A stretch of DNA of 64,000 nt from Stenomitos rutilans HA7619-LM2 (GCA_019358945.1 JAHHIE010000037.1:1-64000), one strand, 5' to 3'; shown: positions 8,853 through 18,350, numbered from the stretch's first letter. Numbers and translations: made by a program. Notes: generated by a model from the sequence alone, not told the origin.

Positions 8853-9167
8853 TTAGGCTTTTAGCCTGCATGACTGGGCTTAGAACTAGCTCAACTGAGC
8901 TTAGAGATGGCACGACTGAGTTTTGAGCCTACATGACTAGGCTTGGAGATAGCACGACTGAGTTTTGAGATGGCACGACTGGCCTTGAAGATGGTACGAC
9001 TGAGCTTAGAACTAGCATGACTGAGTTTTGAGCTTGCGTGACTGAGCTTGGATATAGCACGACTGAACTTGGAGATGGCATGACTGAGTTTAGAACTAGC
9101 ACGACTGAGTTTAGAACTAGCACGACTGAGCGTTGAGGTCGAGAGGTCGAGCTTAAAGCTTGAAAGG
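8853..9167. repeat. Tandem array of about fifteen 21-bp units
   Basis: Fifteen consecutive 21-base units can be laid out from 8853 without a gap. A typical unit is CTGAGTTTAGAACTAGCACG plus A; units at 9084-9104 and 9105-9125 are identical and the outer ones are more diverged. Because 21 is divisible by three, all frames stay open, giving an apparent minus-strand ORF of (LSRASSK)-like heptads. No start signal supports translation. The array lies about 270 bases upstream of glgA. Confidence 0.85.
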
Positions 9168-9438
9168 TCGAGGGTTGCCGTTAGAAAACCGAGGTTTAAG
9201 CTCAAAAGCGCCTGCCTTCTGCCTCTGAACTCCTGCTCCTGACTCTCATCGGCTAACGCTCTGGCAGTCTGTCCCCTGAATTCTGTCTCTCTACAAAGCT
9301 CTCCTGATTGTGTACGGTTAGCTCATTCACTTGCCTCGATTCGCCAACAACTGTCGATCGAATCACCCGTTGGGCGCAGAAAGCTGGTAGCGTTTGAGCA
9401 AGACCTGATGCAGACCTTGAGGGAGAGCGAGACTCAAC

Positions 9439-10869
9439 ATGCGAATTTTGTTTGTTGCCGCAGAAGCAGCGCCGATCGCGAAAGTTGGCGGGATGGGGGA
9501 CGTCGTGGGGGCGCTTCCCAAAGTGCTGCGAAAAATGGGCCACGATGTGCGGATCTTTCTGCCCTACTACGGTTTTCTACCCGACAAAATGACGGTGCCT
9601 AAAGAGCCGATCTGGTCGGGAAATGCCATGTTTCAGAGTTTTGATGTGTACGAAGCGGTGCTGCCTGGGACGGATGTGCCGCTATATCTCTTTGGGCATC
9701 CTGCCTTTCTGCCAAGGCATATCTACGCTGGGGATATGGAAGAGTGGCGCTTTACGCTCTTTGCTAACGGAGCGGCTGAATTCGCCTGGAACTACTGGAA
9801 GCCCGACATTATGCACTGCCACGACTGGCACACGGGCATGATTCCCGTCTGGATGCACCAGTCGCCCGATATTTCGACCGTCTTCACCATTCACAACCTG
9901 GCGTATCAGGGGCCGTGGCGCTGGAAGCTGGAGCAGATGACCTGGTGCCCGTGGTATATGCAAGGGCATAACACAATGGCAGCAGCGGTACAGTTTGCCG
10001 ATCGCGTCAACACCGTCTCGCCCACCTATGCCCAGCAGATTCAAACTGCGGCCTATGGCGAATCGCTGGAAGGATTGCTGTCGTTTATTAGCGGTAAGCT
10101 ATCTGGGATTGTGAACGGCATTGATGTTGAGTCATATGATCCAACGATCGACAAGAGCCTGACGCAGACTTTTACAGCCGACACGCTCGATCAGCGCAAA
10201 GCTAACAAGATTGCTCTGCAAGAAGAGGTTGGATTGGAAGTTAATTCGGGTGCCTTTTTGATTGGCATGGTCACCCGACTCGTCGAACAGAAGGGTCTGG
10301 ATCTGGTACTCCAGGTTTTGGATCGCTTTATGGCGTATACCGATGCTCAGTTTGTGCTTTTGGGTACGGGCGATCGCTACTACGAAACTCAAATGTGGCA
10401 GTTGGCCTCGCGCTATCCAGGTCGTATGTCTGTGTATCTGCTATTTAACGAAGCCTTGTCGCGCCGGATTTATGCAGGCAGCGATGCATTCTTGATGCCG
10501 TCTCGTTTTGAGCCATGCGGCATTAGTCAAATGCTGTCGTTGCGGTATGGTTGTGTGCCGATCGTGCGTCGTACAGGTGGGCTGGTTGATACCGTTGAAC
10601 CGCACGATCCTGCCAATGATAAAGGGACGGGCTATGCGTTCGATCGCTATGAACCGCTCGACCTTTACACTGGCATGGTGCGGGCATGGGAAGGCTTTCG
10701 GTTTAAAGACGCGTGGCGCAAACTGCAACAGCGAGGCATGGCAGCAAACTTCAGTTGGGATAAATCCGCCGTTGAATATAACAAGCTGTATCATGATGTG
10801 CTGGGATTGCCTCTCGAAGAGACGAAGCTGCCCACACTAACCGCGCTGACATCACAACACGCCTCTTGA
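9439..10869 (+). CDS. glgA: Glycogen synthase (ADP-glucose type, GT5)
   Basis: 476 residues, full length for bacterial GlgA. It transfers glucose from ADP-glucose to growing alpha-1,4-glucan. The N-terminal KVGGMGD (residues 15-21) is the KxGGL/MGD ADP-glucose motif. HDWHTG near 131, the C-terminal Rossmann half starting [14 protein letters not shown], and [12 protein letters not shown] near 354 complete the GT5 pattern. The ATG at 9439 puts [12 protein letters not shown] at the N-terminus as expected. The gene seems monocistronic. Together with prk it represents the carbon-storage end of photosynthetic metabolism. Confidence 0.95.
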   Translation: MRILFVAAEAAPIAKVGGMGDVVGALPKVLRKMGHDVRIFLPYYGFLPDKMTVPKEPIWSGNAMFQSFDVYEAVLPGTDVPLYLFGHPAFLPRHIYAGDMEEWRFTLFANGAAEFAWNYWKPDIMHCHDWHTGMIPVWMHQSPDISTVFTIHNLAYQGPWRWKLEQMTWCPWYMQGHNTMAAAVQFADRVNTVSPTYAQQIQTAAYGESLEGLLSFISGKLSGIVNGIDVESYDPTIDKSLTQTFTADTLDQRKANKIALQEEVGLEVNSGAFLIGMVTRLVEQKGLDLVLQVLDRFMAYTDAQFVLLGTGDRYYETQMWQLASRYPGRMSVYLLFNEALSRRIYAGSDAFLMPSRFEPCGISQMLSLRYGCVPIVRRTGGLVDTVEPHDPANDKGTGYAFDRYEPLDLYTGMVRAWEGFRFKDAWRKLQQRGMAANFSWDKSAVEYNKLYHDVLGLPLEETKLPTLTALTSQHAS

Positions 10870-11038
10870 GCAACAAATGGCTGAATTCTAGAAGCGAAAA
10901 GCCTGTAGAAAGAACCAGCATCAGCGTGGACAGAGACTAAATCGTCTGATTCTGGTCTTGCTTTCAGCACTGCCACGACAGAAACTTTCTGTATTGGTTG
11001 GTGTCATTAAACCTATCGCGTTTCTCTTTCGCTACTCC

Positions 11039-11572
11039 ATGTCAACGCCTTTTTCTCAACGGTGGGCTGTACTGCTCGCCATGCCTCTGGCCCTTAGCAC
11101 CCCTGTCATTCACCTGGCGACTGCAACAGCCGCTAACCATCATCTGACTGCAACCGTTCAATTACCCCTTCAAGACGCGTTTGGAGCACCTACGCTTGTG
11201 GCAGAGCGATCGTCTAGTTTGATCACACGGCGATCGACTAGCCTGCTCGCCCAGCGATCGCGCATTCAGCGAGTGCGGTTTGCTCCTGGCGCAGATTCTG
11301 CCACGATTAAAACGAGCGTTTTGAATGGAACGCGAGACCTGTATCTTGTCGGTGCCCAAAAAGGGCAGATAATGAGCATCCGCATCGTCTCATTGGAAGA
11401 CAACGCAGTGTTTGATATCGTTGCACCACCCAATGGCGCAGGCAAGCGGCAGACCTTGAAGCAAGAAGCGTTCACCTGGAGTAGCACCCTACCCGAAACA
11501 GGGGACTACCAGATCGTGGTAGGTTCCACGCGCGGCAATGCCAGCTATCGCTTACAAGTCACCATTCGCTAA
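11039..11572 (+). CDS. Secreted protein with PPC-like beta-sandwich C-terminus
   Basis: 177 residues from the ATG at 11039; an upstream alternative at 10958 (TTG) would spoil the signal peptide. Residues 1-32 form a signal peptide (LLAMPLALSTPVIHLATATA). After a low-complexity Ser/Arg stretch (about 60-80), residues 85-177 look like a bacterial pre-peptidase C-terminal (PPC-type) beta domain: LNGTRDLYLVGAQKGQIM, then LPETGDYQIVVGS and a terminal YRLQVTI strand. No catalytic domain is present. Such domains occur alone or in exported enzymes in cyanobacteria; the function is unknown. Confidence 0.65.
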   Translation: MSTPFSQRWAVLLAMPLALSTPVIHLATATAANHHLTATVQLPLQDAFGAPTLVAERSSSLITRRSTSLLAQRSRIQRVRFAPGADSATIKTSVLNGTRDLYLVGAQKGQIMSIRIVSLEDNAVFDIVAPPNGAGKRQTLKQEAFTWSSTLPETGDYQIVVGSTRGNASYRLQVTIR

Positions 11573-11584
11573 ATTGCGTCAGCG

Positions 11585-11622
11585 CAAGACCTCCGAATTT
11601 CTCAAGGAAGTCGGAGGTCTTG
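11585..11622. terminator. Hairpin between two converging genes
   Basis: CAAGACCTCCGA pairs perfectly with TCGGAGGTCTTG across a 14-base loop. It lies between the stops at 11572 (plus) and 11641 (minus), so it can serve both. T runs are short on each side. Confidence 0.6.
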
Positions 11623-11640
11623 GGCGTGTTTTGCTGTTGC

Positions 11641-13224
11641 CTATTTCGCTGTGCAAACGAGATTAAAGACTGTATTCTGAATTGTCGTCTTAAAGTCGGG
11701 GTCGCCGGGGGCTGGATTGGTTGTTAGCCCTACTTTCACTGGATTGCTGACGCGCCCCAAGCGGAAGAGGCTACCAATATCTCTACGGAAAAGTTCTTTT
11801 GCCGACAGCTGCCCTGTAACAGTATTGGGATCACCATTTATCAGTGTGGTCACTTCAAGATCGTGGAAGTCTTCAAAGTTGACAAAATTATTCCAAAGAC
11901 TGGTTGCTGCCAGTGTGTCCCACAGGAAAAGCGTGTCGAAGACGAACACACCTGGAGCCGGACTGTTCGCAAACTGAAGGTTTTGGATAAATTGGGCTGG
12001 AGCAGTGGCGCATTGAGAGGGATTATTTCTCAAACGATCGCCAAACCCTTGCAGCCTTGCGGAGTCTGTTGCGTTTAAGGGTACGATCGTCACCGGAATT
12101 TTGGAGTTAAGCACTTTAGCCAGTGCCACAGCATCAATCCAAAAATTAAATTCGGCGTTGTTGAGTGAGTTAAAGGCTTTCTTATGTTCCCCTGTTTGAA
12201 TGTCCTGGAAATTTGTGCCAGGGAAGGGTAACTGGTGCATGCCAAAGATATGTTCTCCAGCCTGAAAATAGATATTACCGGCTGTCCAGGTTGGGAAGGG
12301 TTCATTTAACCGATAATTGCCGTTTGCATCAAAATTATCGGCTTTGTTGGTATCCCAAGCACCGCCCATAAAGCGGGTTGAAATAACGTTGCTCAGGTCA
12401 GCAAGTTTAATCTTCCGAGGGCAGCCATATTCTTTGGGCTTGCGCTCAATTTTAGCGTAGGCTCTGGCTAAATTCGTCACAGGGCCAACCGAGAGAATCG
12501 TTAAAGGGTTCTGATCCTGATATGCTTTGCAGATCGATTCCGCGATAAAGTCAGAGGCTTTTTTGCGCGATCGGATGAGATCCAGTTCAGGCAGATTAAA
12601 GGTGGTCAATGCCTTCTGTGCATTGGGTAAAACATATTTCAATGTTTCGTCACGAAAAGGTCGGTTAAACTCATTCCAGCAAACAATATCGCGTTCCGAA
12701 AAAACAAACTCTTTGTGAAAAAGGCATGGTTCTAGCGCAGCTTTCCCCCCCACTGGCAACTGCACTTTGACACGCGTTCTACCTGTACCAGAAACAGGTT
12801 TACCAAACTCATCTGCCTCATTAGGTACTGAAAGCAGAGCGGTGCGTTCATCGCAGCCAGTGTAGATTTTTGCGCGATCGTATTGAGCCAGCGAAAGAAT
12901 TTTTTGCGTAATACCATTGATCGTTCCTTCTTCAGCACTAAAGCTTCCCAAGAGCGCTTGTTTACGTTCTGGGTAACCATTAGAGCCGTTGCAATACGAT
13001 TCTCCATTGGGTGCTGTTGTGACACCAATGAGCTTAACTGGGGGTGCTTCTCCCTGTGAAGCAAGGGCTAAAACAAGAACAGAATAATAATCTTCAAATC
13101 CGCCATCATGGTCAAGAATCACGCGCACGGGTTTAGCAGCAACCGCAGATGGTGAGCAAACAATACCTGCAATGCTTGTTAATAATAGACCTGCAAGCAG
13201 GGCTTTGAGAGTGGAACGAACCAT
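11641..13224 (-). CDS. Secreted protein of the inosine/uridine nucleoside hydrolase fold
   Basis: 527 residues. A signal peptide covers residues 1-30 (LLAGLLLTSIAGIVCSPSAVAA). The mature N-terminus VRVILDHDGGFEDYYSVLVL resembles the DxDxGxDD calcium site of nucleoside hydrolases, with a changed spacing. ILSVGPVTNLARAY matches the family's GPLTNLA motif. NFWIDAVALAKVLNSKIPVT matches the later N...DP.AA region. The protein is much longer than the usual 310-330 residues, with inserts rich in Asn/Phe between motifs. Substrate is unknown. Enzyme activity depends on whether the altered aspartate cluster still binds calcium. The neighbour on the minus strand ends 436 bases upstream of its start. Confidence 0.68.
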   Translation of the reverse strand: MVRSTLKALLAGLLLTSIAGIVCSPSAVAAKPVRVILDHDGGFEDYYSVLVLALASQGEAPPVKLIGVTTAPNGESYCNGSNGYPERKQALLGSFSAEEGTINGITQKILSLAQYDRAKIYTGCDERTALLSVPNEADEFGKPVSGTGRTRVKVQLPVGGKAALEPCLFHKEFVFSERDIVCWNEFNRPFRDETLKYVLPNAQKALTTFNLPELDLIRSRKKASDFIAESICKAYQDQNPLTILSVGPVTNLARAYAKIERKPKEYGCPRKIKLADLSNVISTRFMGGAWDTNKADNFDANGNYRLNEPFPTWTAGNIYFQAGEHIFGMHQLPFPGTNFQDIQTGEHKKAFNSLNNAEFNFWIDAVALAKVLNSKIPVTIVPLNATDSARLQGFGDRLRNNPSQCATAPAQFIQNLQFANSPAPGVFVFDTLFLWDTLAATSLWNNFVNFEDFHDLEVTTLINGDPNTVTGQLSAKELFRRDIGSLFRLGRVSNPVKVGLTTNPAPGDPDFKTTIQNTVFNLVCTAK

Positions 13225-13660
13225 AGGTAGATCCTCACGCTTTGTAGGCGATAGCGATTAGTTGAACGATCGATTCTCTACTGGATACGTGTATTCTTTT
13301 CTCAGCAAATTCTAATCAAAAAAGAGATATTGAATGCATGTTGAATCAGCCGCTTTTTCGATTCAAATGAGCCATTGAGGAAGAAGACACCGCGATACAG
13401 CATTGAGGTAACAGAGCTGCTTTGTCTATACAGCAAACAGTCTGGTTGCAAAAGAACCAGCATTTAACCAACAATTCAGTATGTTAAAGAGCATTCAAAA
13501 CATCATATTCGTAAGCGCTATGCAATAAAGTTCAGGTGATAACAAATTCCAAACTTTAAAGAACTTAAATGCTAAACCTGGGCTCTTTAAAGAAACGTTG
13601 AATTAGCCGTAATGGTGGTTGCAAAAATCTTTTTTTAATGCATTGCTTTGATCGGCACGT
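13225..13660. other. AT-rich gene-free stretch
   Basis: No credible gene in six frames. It separates the PilB-like gene (stop at 13661) from the start of the secreted hydrolase at 13224, so it presumably holds the hydrolase's promoter on the minus strand. No convincing -35/-10 pair or repeat was found. The base composition is visibly more AT-rich than the neighbouring genes. Confidence 0.45.
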
Positions 13661-15856
13661 TTAGGAGTCGATCGCTAATTTGCTGGCGGGTAAAACGCGA
13701 CGAATTTCGGCGATCGTCGTGATCCCGGTTGTCACTTTGGCGATCGCGGCTTTGCGGAAGGAATCAAACCCACGCTGGTTGAGATAGTCCATCAACGCAC
13801 TTAACGAGCCGTCATAGATTAATTGGCGCACCGTTGCATCCACATGCAGCAGTTCAATAATGGCTTCCCGTCCCGCATAGCCAGACCCAAAGCAATGCGA
13901 ACACCCGCGTCCGTGCCGCCAAGCATGGGGATTTGCTTCTGCTAGACTGATACCCAAGATTCCTAAATCGCTTTCAGTCGGCGTGTAGGGTTCGGCGCAG
14001 TGAGGGCAAAGGCGACGCACTAGGCGCTGGGCAACGACTCCCAGTAGCGCATCACTGATTAAACCGGGATCAGGGCCAACATCTCTCAGACGTGGAATGG
14101 CACCCACCGCATCGTTTGTGTGCAGGGTTGTAAGGACTAAATGTCCCGTCAAGGCGGCTCTTACTGCCGTTTCTGCGGTTTCGCCATCGCGGATTTCACC
14201 CACCATAATAATGTCGGGGTCTTGTCGCAGAATGGCTCGCAGTCCAGCCGCAAAGGTCATACCAGCCACCTCATTCACTTGCGTTTGCGTGATGCTGGGC
14301 AAGATATATTCCACTGGATCTTCAACCGTAACGACGTTAACGTGCTCGGTTGCGATCGCTTGCAGGCTAGTGTAAAGCGTACTGGTCTTCCCAGATCCTG
14401 TTGGCCCCGTAAAAATGATCATGCCTTGCGGTTGCTGAAGCCAGCTTTGATAGAGCGCTAGCGCTTTTTCGGTAAACCCCAAATCATCCATGTTCGAGAA
14501 CGGATTTTGTCGAGGTAACAGGCGAATCACGGCTTTTTCACCACCGATGCAAGGCAGCGTACTCACCCGCAAATCCAGATCCAGGTTTGTTGCAGCGGTT
14601 GAGGTGTACTGTTCGCTAATGCGGGCATCTTGCGGTCGTCGGCTTTCCGAAATGTCCATGTCTGCCATGACTTTCAGTGCGACGATCGTTCGCCGACTCA
14701 CCGCTAACGGCAACATCGTCACATCGCGCAAAATGCCATCAATCCGATAGCGCACCCGCAAGCCCTCTGTTGTTGGTTCCAGGTGAATGTCGCTCACCCG
14801 GTTGCGGACGGCACTGGCAAGAATGGCTTTGATTTGGGCAATCTGGTTGTCGGCTTGCGATAGATCAAAGTCTGCTGCCCTGGTATAGGTTTCTGATGGA
14901 GGTGTTTCGGCAGAGGGCACGATCGCCTCTATTCCGGCATCCGTCACGCGCTCAAGCTGTTCCACTCTGGCGACAGCTTGTTTGTAAAGCCGAGGTTGCC
15001 GCTGACGCACTGCCTGCACGCGTGCTGGTGCTTTGGGCCGTGATCGGCGGTCGATCGCCACTTTGAGCAAGGGCACCTGGAGAACCAGCACCCAAAACAG
15101 ATACAGATATTTTTGATGCAGCAACTCCTGAAGCAGGGCATCGAATGGTGAAGCAGGGTGGCTTGCTATCTGGGCTTGTGCCTTGTAGCTCTCGACTGAG
15201 GGAAACTGCGGTGCAGGGGTGGCTGGGCGTGATGGACGCGGCTGAGGTGCAAAGCGAGGAGTAGTCCGCTCTTGTGGCAGCGATCGCGGCAACGGTAGGG
15301 GCAGAGGCTGAGACAGCGAGGGTGGTTTCAGCTTAGAGGCAATTTTCCTGCGTGGCGATCGCTGAGGCTGACGGGTTGCAGGTGGGCGAGGCACTGGCAA
15401 AACATCTTCACTTGCGGGCGTTTGGTCAGGAACAAGCCGTCCAGAGGGTAACGTTGGTCGCTGGTTTGCAGGAGGTTTGCCAGCAGGGGGCTGAGCGACT
15501 GGCACAGTAGGTACAGGCAACGGCGTCGGGGCAGACGATCGCGGAGTCGGCTTAGTCACTGGCTCATCTTCATCCGCAGCGTCATCGGGATCAACCGCCA
15601 CAGGCAGAGATGGGGCTGGGCGCACAGCAGGCTTTACTGGAGAGCTTGTCGTACCTGTTTGAGGCGGTTTTTTACCACACAATCGTGCGACATCCTGTGT
15701 ACTCTGTCCTTCAATGCGCAAGTAGCACGGAGAATCATAATCCCCGATGTTTTGTGCCGACGCCTGAGGCTGTGCCAATGCCTGAAGCACGATCGCAGGC
15801 AACACGATCGGTATCACAGTGCTGGTAAGCGCGATTAGCCGCAGAAATCGGAGCAT
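13661..15856 (-). CDS. PilB/GspE-type secretion ATPase with an exported N-terminal region
   Basis: 731 residues. Residues 1-34 look like a signal peptide or first membrane segment. A short Cys-containing motif follows (SPCYLRIEGQ...ARLCGK), then a long Pro/Arg/Thr-rich stretch to about 225. A second membrane segment covers about 245-264 (YLYLFWVLVLQVPLLKVAI). The ATPase domain starts near 330: Walker A GPTGSGKTST near 483-492, Asp box VEDPVEY, Walker B-type DIIMVGEIRDGETA, His box LTTLHTNDA, and a CPHC...CSHC zinc site. The catalytic part looks intact. Normal PilB has a cytosolic MshEN-type N-terminus instead; here the predicted topology is in-out-in. No pilus or secretion genes lie nearby. 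Confidence 0.88.
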   Translation of the reverse strand: MLRFLRLIALTSTVIPIVLPAIVLQALAQPQASAQNIGDYDSPCYLRIEGQSTQDVARLCGKKPPQTGTTSSPVKPAVRPAPSLPVAVDPDDAADEDEPVTKPTPRSSAPTPLPVPTVPVAQPPAGKPPANQRPTLPSGRLVPDQTPASEDVLPVPRPPATRQPQRSPRRKIASKLKPPSLSQPLPLPLPRSLPQERTTPRFAPQPRPSRPATPAPQFPSVESYKAQAQIASHPASPFDALLQELLHQKYLYLFWVLVLQVPLLKVAIDRRSRPKAPARVQAVRQRQPRLYKQAVARVEQLERVTDAGIEAIVPSAETPPSETYTRAADFDLSQADNQIAQIKAILASAVRNRVSDIHLEPTTEGLRVRYRIDGILRDVTMLPLAVSRRTIVALKVMADMDISESRRPQDARISEQYTSTAATNLDLDLRVSTLPCIGGEKAVIRLLPRQNPFSNMDDLGFTEKALALYQSWLQQPQGMIIFTGPTGSGKTSTLYTSLQAIATEHVNVVTVEDPVEYILPSITQTQVNEVAGMTFAAGLRAILRQDPDIIMVGEIRDGETAETAVRAALTGHLVLTTLHTNDAVGAIPRLRDVGPDPGLISDALLGVVAQRLVRRLCPHCAEPYTPTESDLGILGISLAEANPHAWRHGRGCSHCFGSGYAGREAIIELLHVDATVRQLIYDGSLSALMDYLNQRGFDSFRKAAIAKVTTGITTIAEIRRVLPASKLAIDS

Positions 15857-16074
15857 TGCACCAAACGAGAGATAGATCCAGGTGACCCGTTGTAGTCGAT
15901 CGCGATCGCCTGCACATTAGAGGCTTCAAGCCATTCAACTTACAAGCTTGAGAATAGCAAACCGACATTAAAACCCAGTAATGTTGTGAATTTTATCTAT
16001 TTCCGCTCACCACTGTGTAGCGATCGCTCCAATCGAACCATCATGAAACCAAATTCTGGGATCTTGAAGAACTC

Positions 16075-16199
16075 TAGGGGCTGTCATCAATGACGATACA
16101 CAGTACTTGCATCAATGGTTTCAGCCCCTAGCTGTGTGTTAGAGCGGGCGCGATCATGCTGATACCGCAAGGTTTTGGAGCTAATTGATGACACGCCCT
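16075..16199. mobile_element. MITE-like element, family 3, copy B
   Basis: Begins TA-GGGGCTGTCATCAATG and ends AATTGATGACACGCCCT, followed by G, so the TA is kept only on the left. It shares the internal CAGCCCCTAG and AGAGCGGGCGCG blocks with the copy at 8358. The frame of the next gene stays open into its right end through a TTG at 16175, but the gene itself starts later. Confidence 0.7.
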
Positions 16200-16240
16200 G
16201 GCGTGTTGTTAGACTCGTTGCAGAACGACCACCAAGCATC

Positions 16241-16768
16241 ATGACCAACTCACAGCTTGTAGACTTTTACTTAGGGCAACGTCCTGATACAGAAGGACGC
16301 ACCCTTGAGAGCATTTGGGCATGGGATAATGTGCGGCTTGAAGAAGAGCATGACTATATTCAATGGCTCTTTCCGCTCGTTGAAAAGAGCCGCTTTAATC
16401 CAAACGCGCCCGTGCTAACAGCGGTTGACAGACAAATGTTTAACGCCAGCGACACCCTCAAAACTCGCTTGTTAACCTCGTTCAAACGTATGTTGCAGTT
16501 CTACGGCTTGCAATGCCCTGATAACATGGCTGCAAGCAGCATTACAGTGGCTGACACCTTTTCAGAAAGGCGAGACGATTGGTTGCATTGGGGTAATCAC
16601 AACCATCTTCGCATCACCAGAATGTTGACCAGTCTACGGCTACTGGGGTTAGACGCTTACGCAAAAGCATTTTTTCAATGTTTAACCCAACTCTATCAAG
16701 CGGAGCCTGATACCATCGATCCTCGTAGCTATGCGTTCTGGAAAGATGCCGTCAGCAAAGCGCTATAG
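16241..16768 (+). CDS. Opioid-growth-factor-receptor-like (OGFr N-domain) protein
   Basis: 175 residues. The sequence YLGQRPDTEGRTLESIWAWD, then LEEEHDYIQWLFPL, SRFNPNAPVL and a C-terminal RMLTSLRLLGL matches the conserved domain named after the vertebrate opioid growth factor receptor. That domain is widespread in bacteria with no known biochemical role. The bacterial protein has only this domain, no receptor part. The ATG at 16241 was chosen; the 22 codons in front derive from the repeat ending at 16199 and its junction. It is followed by a VOC-family gene 24 bases downstream, possibly co-transcribed. Confidence 0.82.
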   Translation: MTNSQLVDFYLGQRPDTEGRTLESIWAWDNVRLEEEHDYIQWLFPLVEKSRFNPNAPVLTAVDRQMFNASDTLKTRLLTSFKRMLQFYGLQCPDNMAASSITVADTFSERRDDWLHWGNHNHLRITRMLTSLRLLGLDAYAKAFFQCLTQLYQAEPDTIDPRSYAFWKDAVSKAL

Positions 16769-16792
16769 TCCTTTACAGAAGCGTTCAGTGAT

Positions 16793-17182
16793 ATGGAACG
16801 TTTGATTCCAGAGATCGTGATGAATTTAGTGGTGATTCGCGCCGCTGCTTTAGAACGATCGCTCCGTTTCTACACCGCATTGGGATTATCCCTGGTTCGT
16901 GAGCAGCATGGCTTTGGGCCAGAACACCTAACCGCGACTCTCGGTACAGTTGTGCTAGAGATCTATCCACAAGGCAATTCAGAGCCTACGATCGGAGTCC
17001 GCCTCGGCTTTCGGGTCAACTCTTTAGTCACGACGATGGCACGAATAAAGGCAGTGGATGGCGCAATCGTAATGCCTATACAGAAGAGTGAATGGGGCTT
17101 ACGGGCTGTGGTGTCTGATCCAGATGGACATCGGGTTGAGTTGATTGAAGCGCACAATTCAATGAGTGATGAGCCTGAGTAG
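16793..17182 (+). CDS. VOC-family (glyoxalase/bleomycin-resistance fold) protein
   Basis: 129 residues, one vicinal-oxygen-chelate domain with paired beta-alpha-beta-beta-beta units: VVIRAAALERSLRFYTALGL, then TVVLEIYP, and the second half ending VVSDPDGHRVELIE. The conserved DPDGHRVEL with its acidic ligand is intact. The substrate cannot be told from sequence; such proteins include glyoxalases, dioxygenases and thiol transferases. A second ATG at 16820 (MNLVVIRAA) would give a tighter fit to the family and is a real alternative start. Confidence 0.78.
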   Translation: MERLIPEIVMNLVVIRAAALERSLRFYTALGLSLVREQHGFGPEHLTATLGTVVLEIYPQGNSEPTIGVRLGFRVNSLVTTMARIKAVDGAIVMPIQKSEWGLRAVVSDPDGHRVELIEAHNSMSDEPE

Positions 17183-17281
17183 ACAGAATAATTTTTTGAC
17201 GCAAGAGACCTTGCCAGTGCGCGTTTCAACTTCAAGACGTTCCAGCATTCAAGACATTCCAACGTTTAAGGGAGTTAGCCC

Positions 17282-18310
17282 ATGACTATACAAACGACTC
17301 AGCTTCCGATTCCCACCTTTTTTGATCCAGCCCGTGTGGGTGAAGTGTGGCGGGTGCCCTATGGCGATCGAGCGGCTCAGGCGATCGACTGGGCCACGCA
17401 ACACCAGTTACAACCAGCAGCAATGGACAAAACCCGTATTTGCTTGTTGATTATCGATGCTCAAAACACCTTTTGCATTCCCGACTTTGAACTGTTTGTG
17501 GGTGGGCGATCAGGCATGGGTGCGGTTGAAGACAACGTGCGACTGTGCGAATTTATCTACCACAACCTGGGCGTGCTGACGGCGATCGTGCCCACAATGG
17601 ATACGCACAGTGCAACCCAAATCTTCCATCCCATCTTTTGGGTCGATGAGGCCGGGAAGAACCCAGCACCGATGACGATGATTGCGTTTGATGAGGTGAA
17701 AGACGGTAAGTGGACGGTGAATCCCGCGATCGCGTACAGCCTTGCCCACCACAACGTTGCTACGCTTCAAGCCTTTGCCCTCCACTACACCAAGCGCCTC
17801 ACTGACAACGGCAAATATCCTCTCACCGTTTGGCCCTATCACTCCATGCTGGGCGGTATCGGTCATGCACTGGTGTCTGCGGTGGAGGAAGCCTGCTTTT
17901 TCCACAACATTGCCCGCAGCAGCCAAACCCACTTTGAACTGAAAGGCAGCAATCCCCTCACCGAAAACTACTCCGTGCTGCGTCCCGAAGTCATGGACGG
18001 TGCCGATGGTGGCGCGATCGCTCAAAAGAACACCTCTCTCATCCAAACACTGCTGGACTTTGATGCTGTCGTCATCGCAGGGCAGGCCAAGAGCCATTGT
18101 GTTGCGTGGACGATCGACGACCTGCTAACCGAGATCCAGGCGCACGATCCCGCTCTAGCCAAGAAAGTCTACCTCTTAGAGGACTGCACCTCTCCCGTCG
18201 TTGTCCCCGACATTGTAGACTTCACCGACCAGGCAGACGCAACCTTTCAACGCTTTGCCCATGCTGGAATGCACCTGATTCAGTCAACCAACACCCTGAC
18301 GATCGCCTAA
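17282..18310 (+). CDS. Isochorismatase-family cysteine hydrolase
   Basis: 342 residues, longer than the usual 180-220. The core has LLIIDAQNTF near residue 57 (catalytic Asp) and VVIAGQAKSHCVAW near 270 (nucleophilic Cys within the AxxxxxC region). The family includes nicotinamidases, N-carbamoylsarcosine amidases and isochorismatases. The insert between them (about 100-250), with WPYHSMLGGIGHAL, recalls the nicotinamidase-like subgroup. The exact substrate is not settled. GGGAG-like sequence (AAGGGAG) sits about 8 bases before the ATG. It is followed by a convergent gene ending at 18351. Confidence 0.8.
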   Translation: MTIQTTQLPIPTFFDPARVGEVWRVPYGDRAAQAIDWATQHQLQPAAMDKTRICLLIIDAQNTFCIPDFELFVGGRSGMGAVEDNVRLCEFIYHNLGVLTAIVPTMDTHSATQIFHPIFWVDEAGKNPAPMTMIAFDEVKDGKWTVNPAIAYSLAHHNVATLQAFALHYTKRLTDNGKYPLTVWPYHSMLGGIGHALVSAVEEACFFHNIARSSQTHFELKGSNPLTENYSVLRPEVMDGADGGAIAQKNTSLIQTLLDFDAVVIAGQAKSHCVAWTIDDLLTEIQAHDPALAKKVYLLEDCTSPVVVPDIVDFTDQADATFQRFAHAGMHLIQSTNTLTIA

Positions 18311-18350
18311 TTTTTCCTACTCCCCAATCCCATTCCCCATTCCCCCCACC

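Noticed and set aside
8891-9205. 104-codon minus-strand frame of LSRASSK-like heptads
   Set aside because: It is a by-product of the 21-bp tandem array: the period is divisible by three and other frames stay open too. No start signal or other coding evidence.
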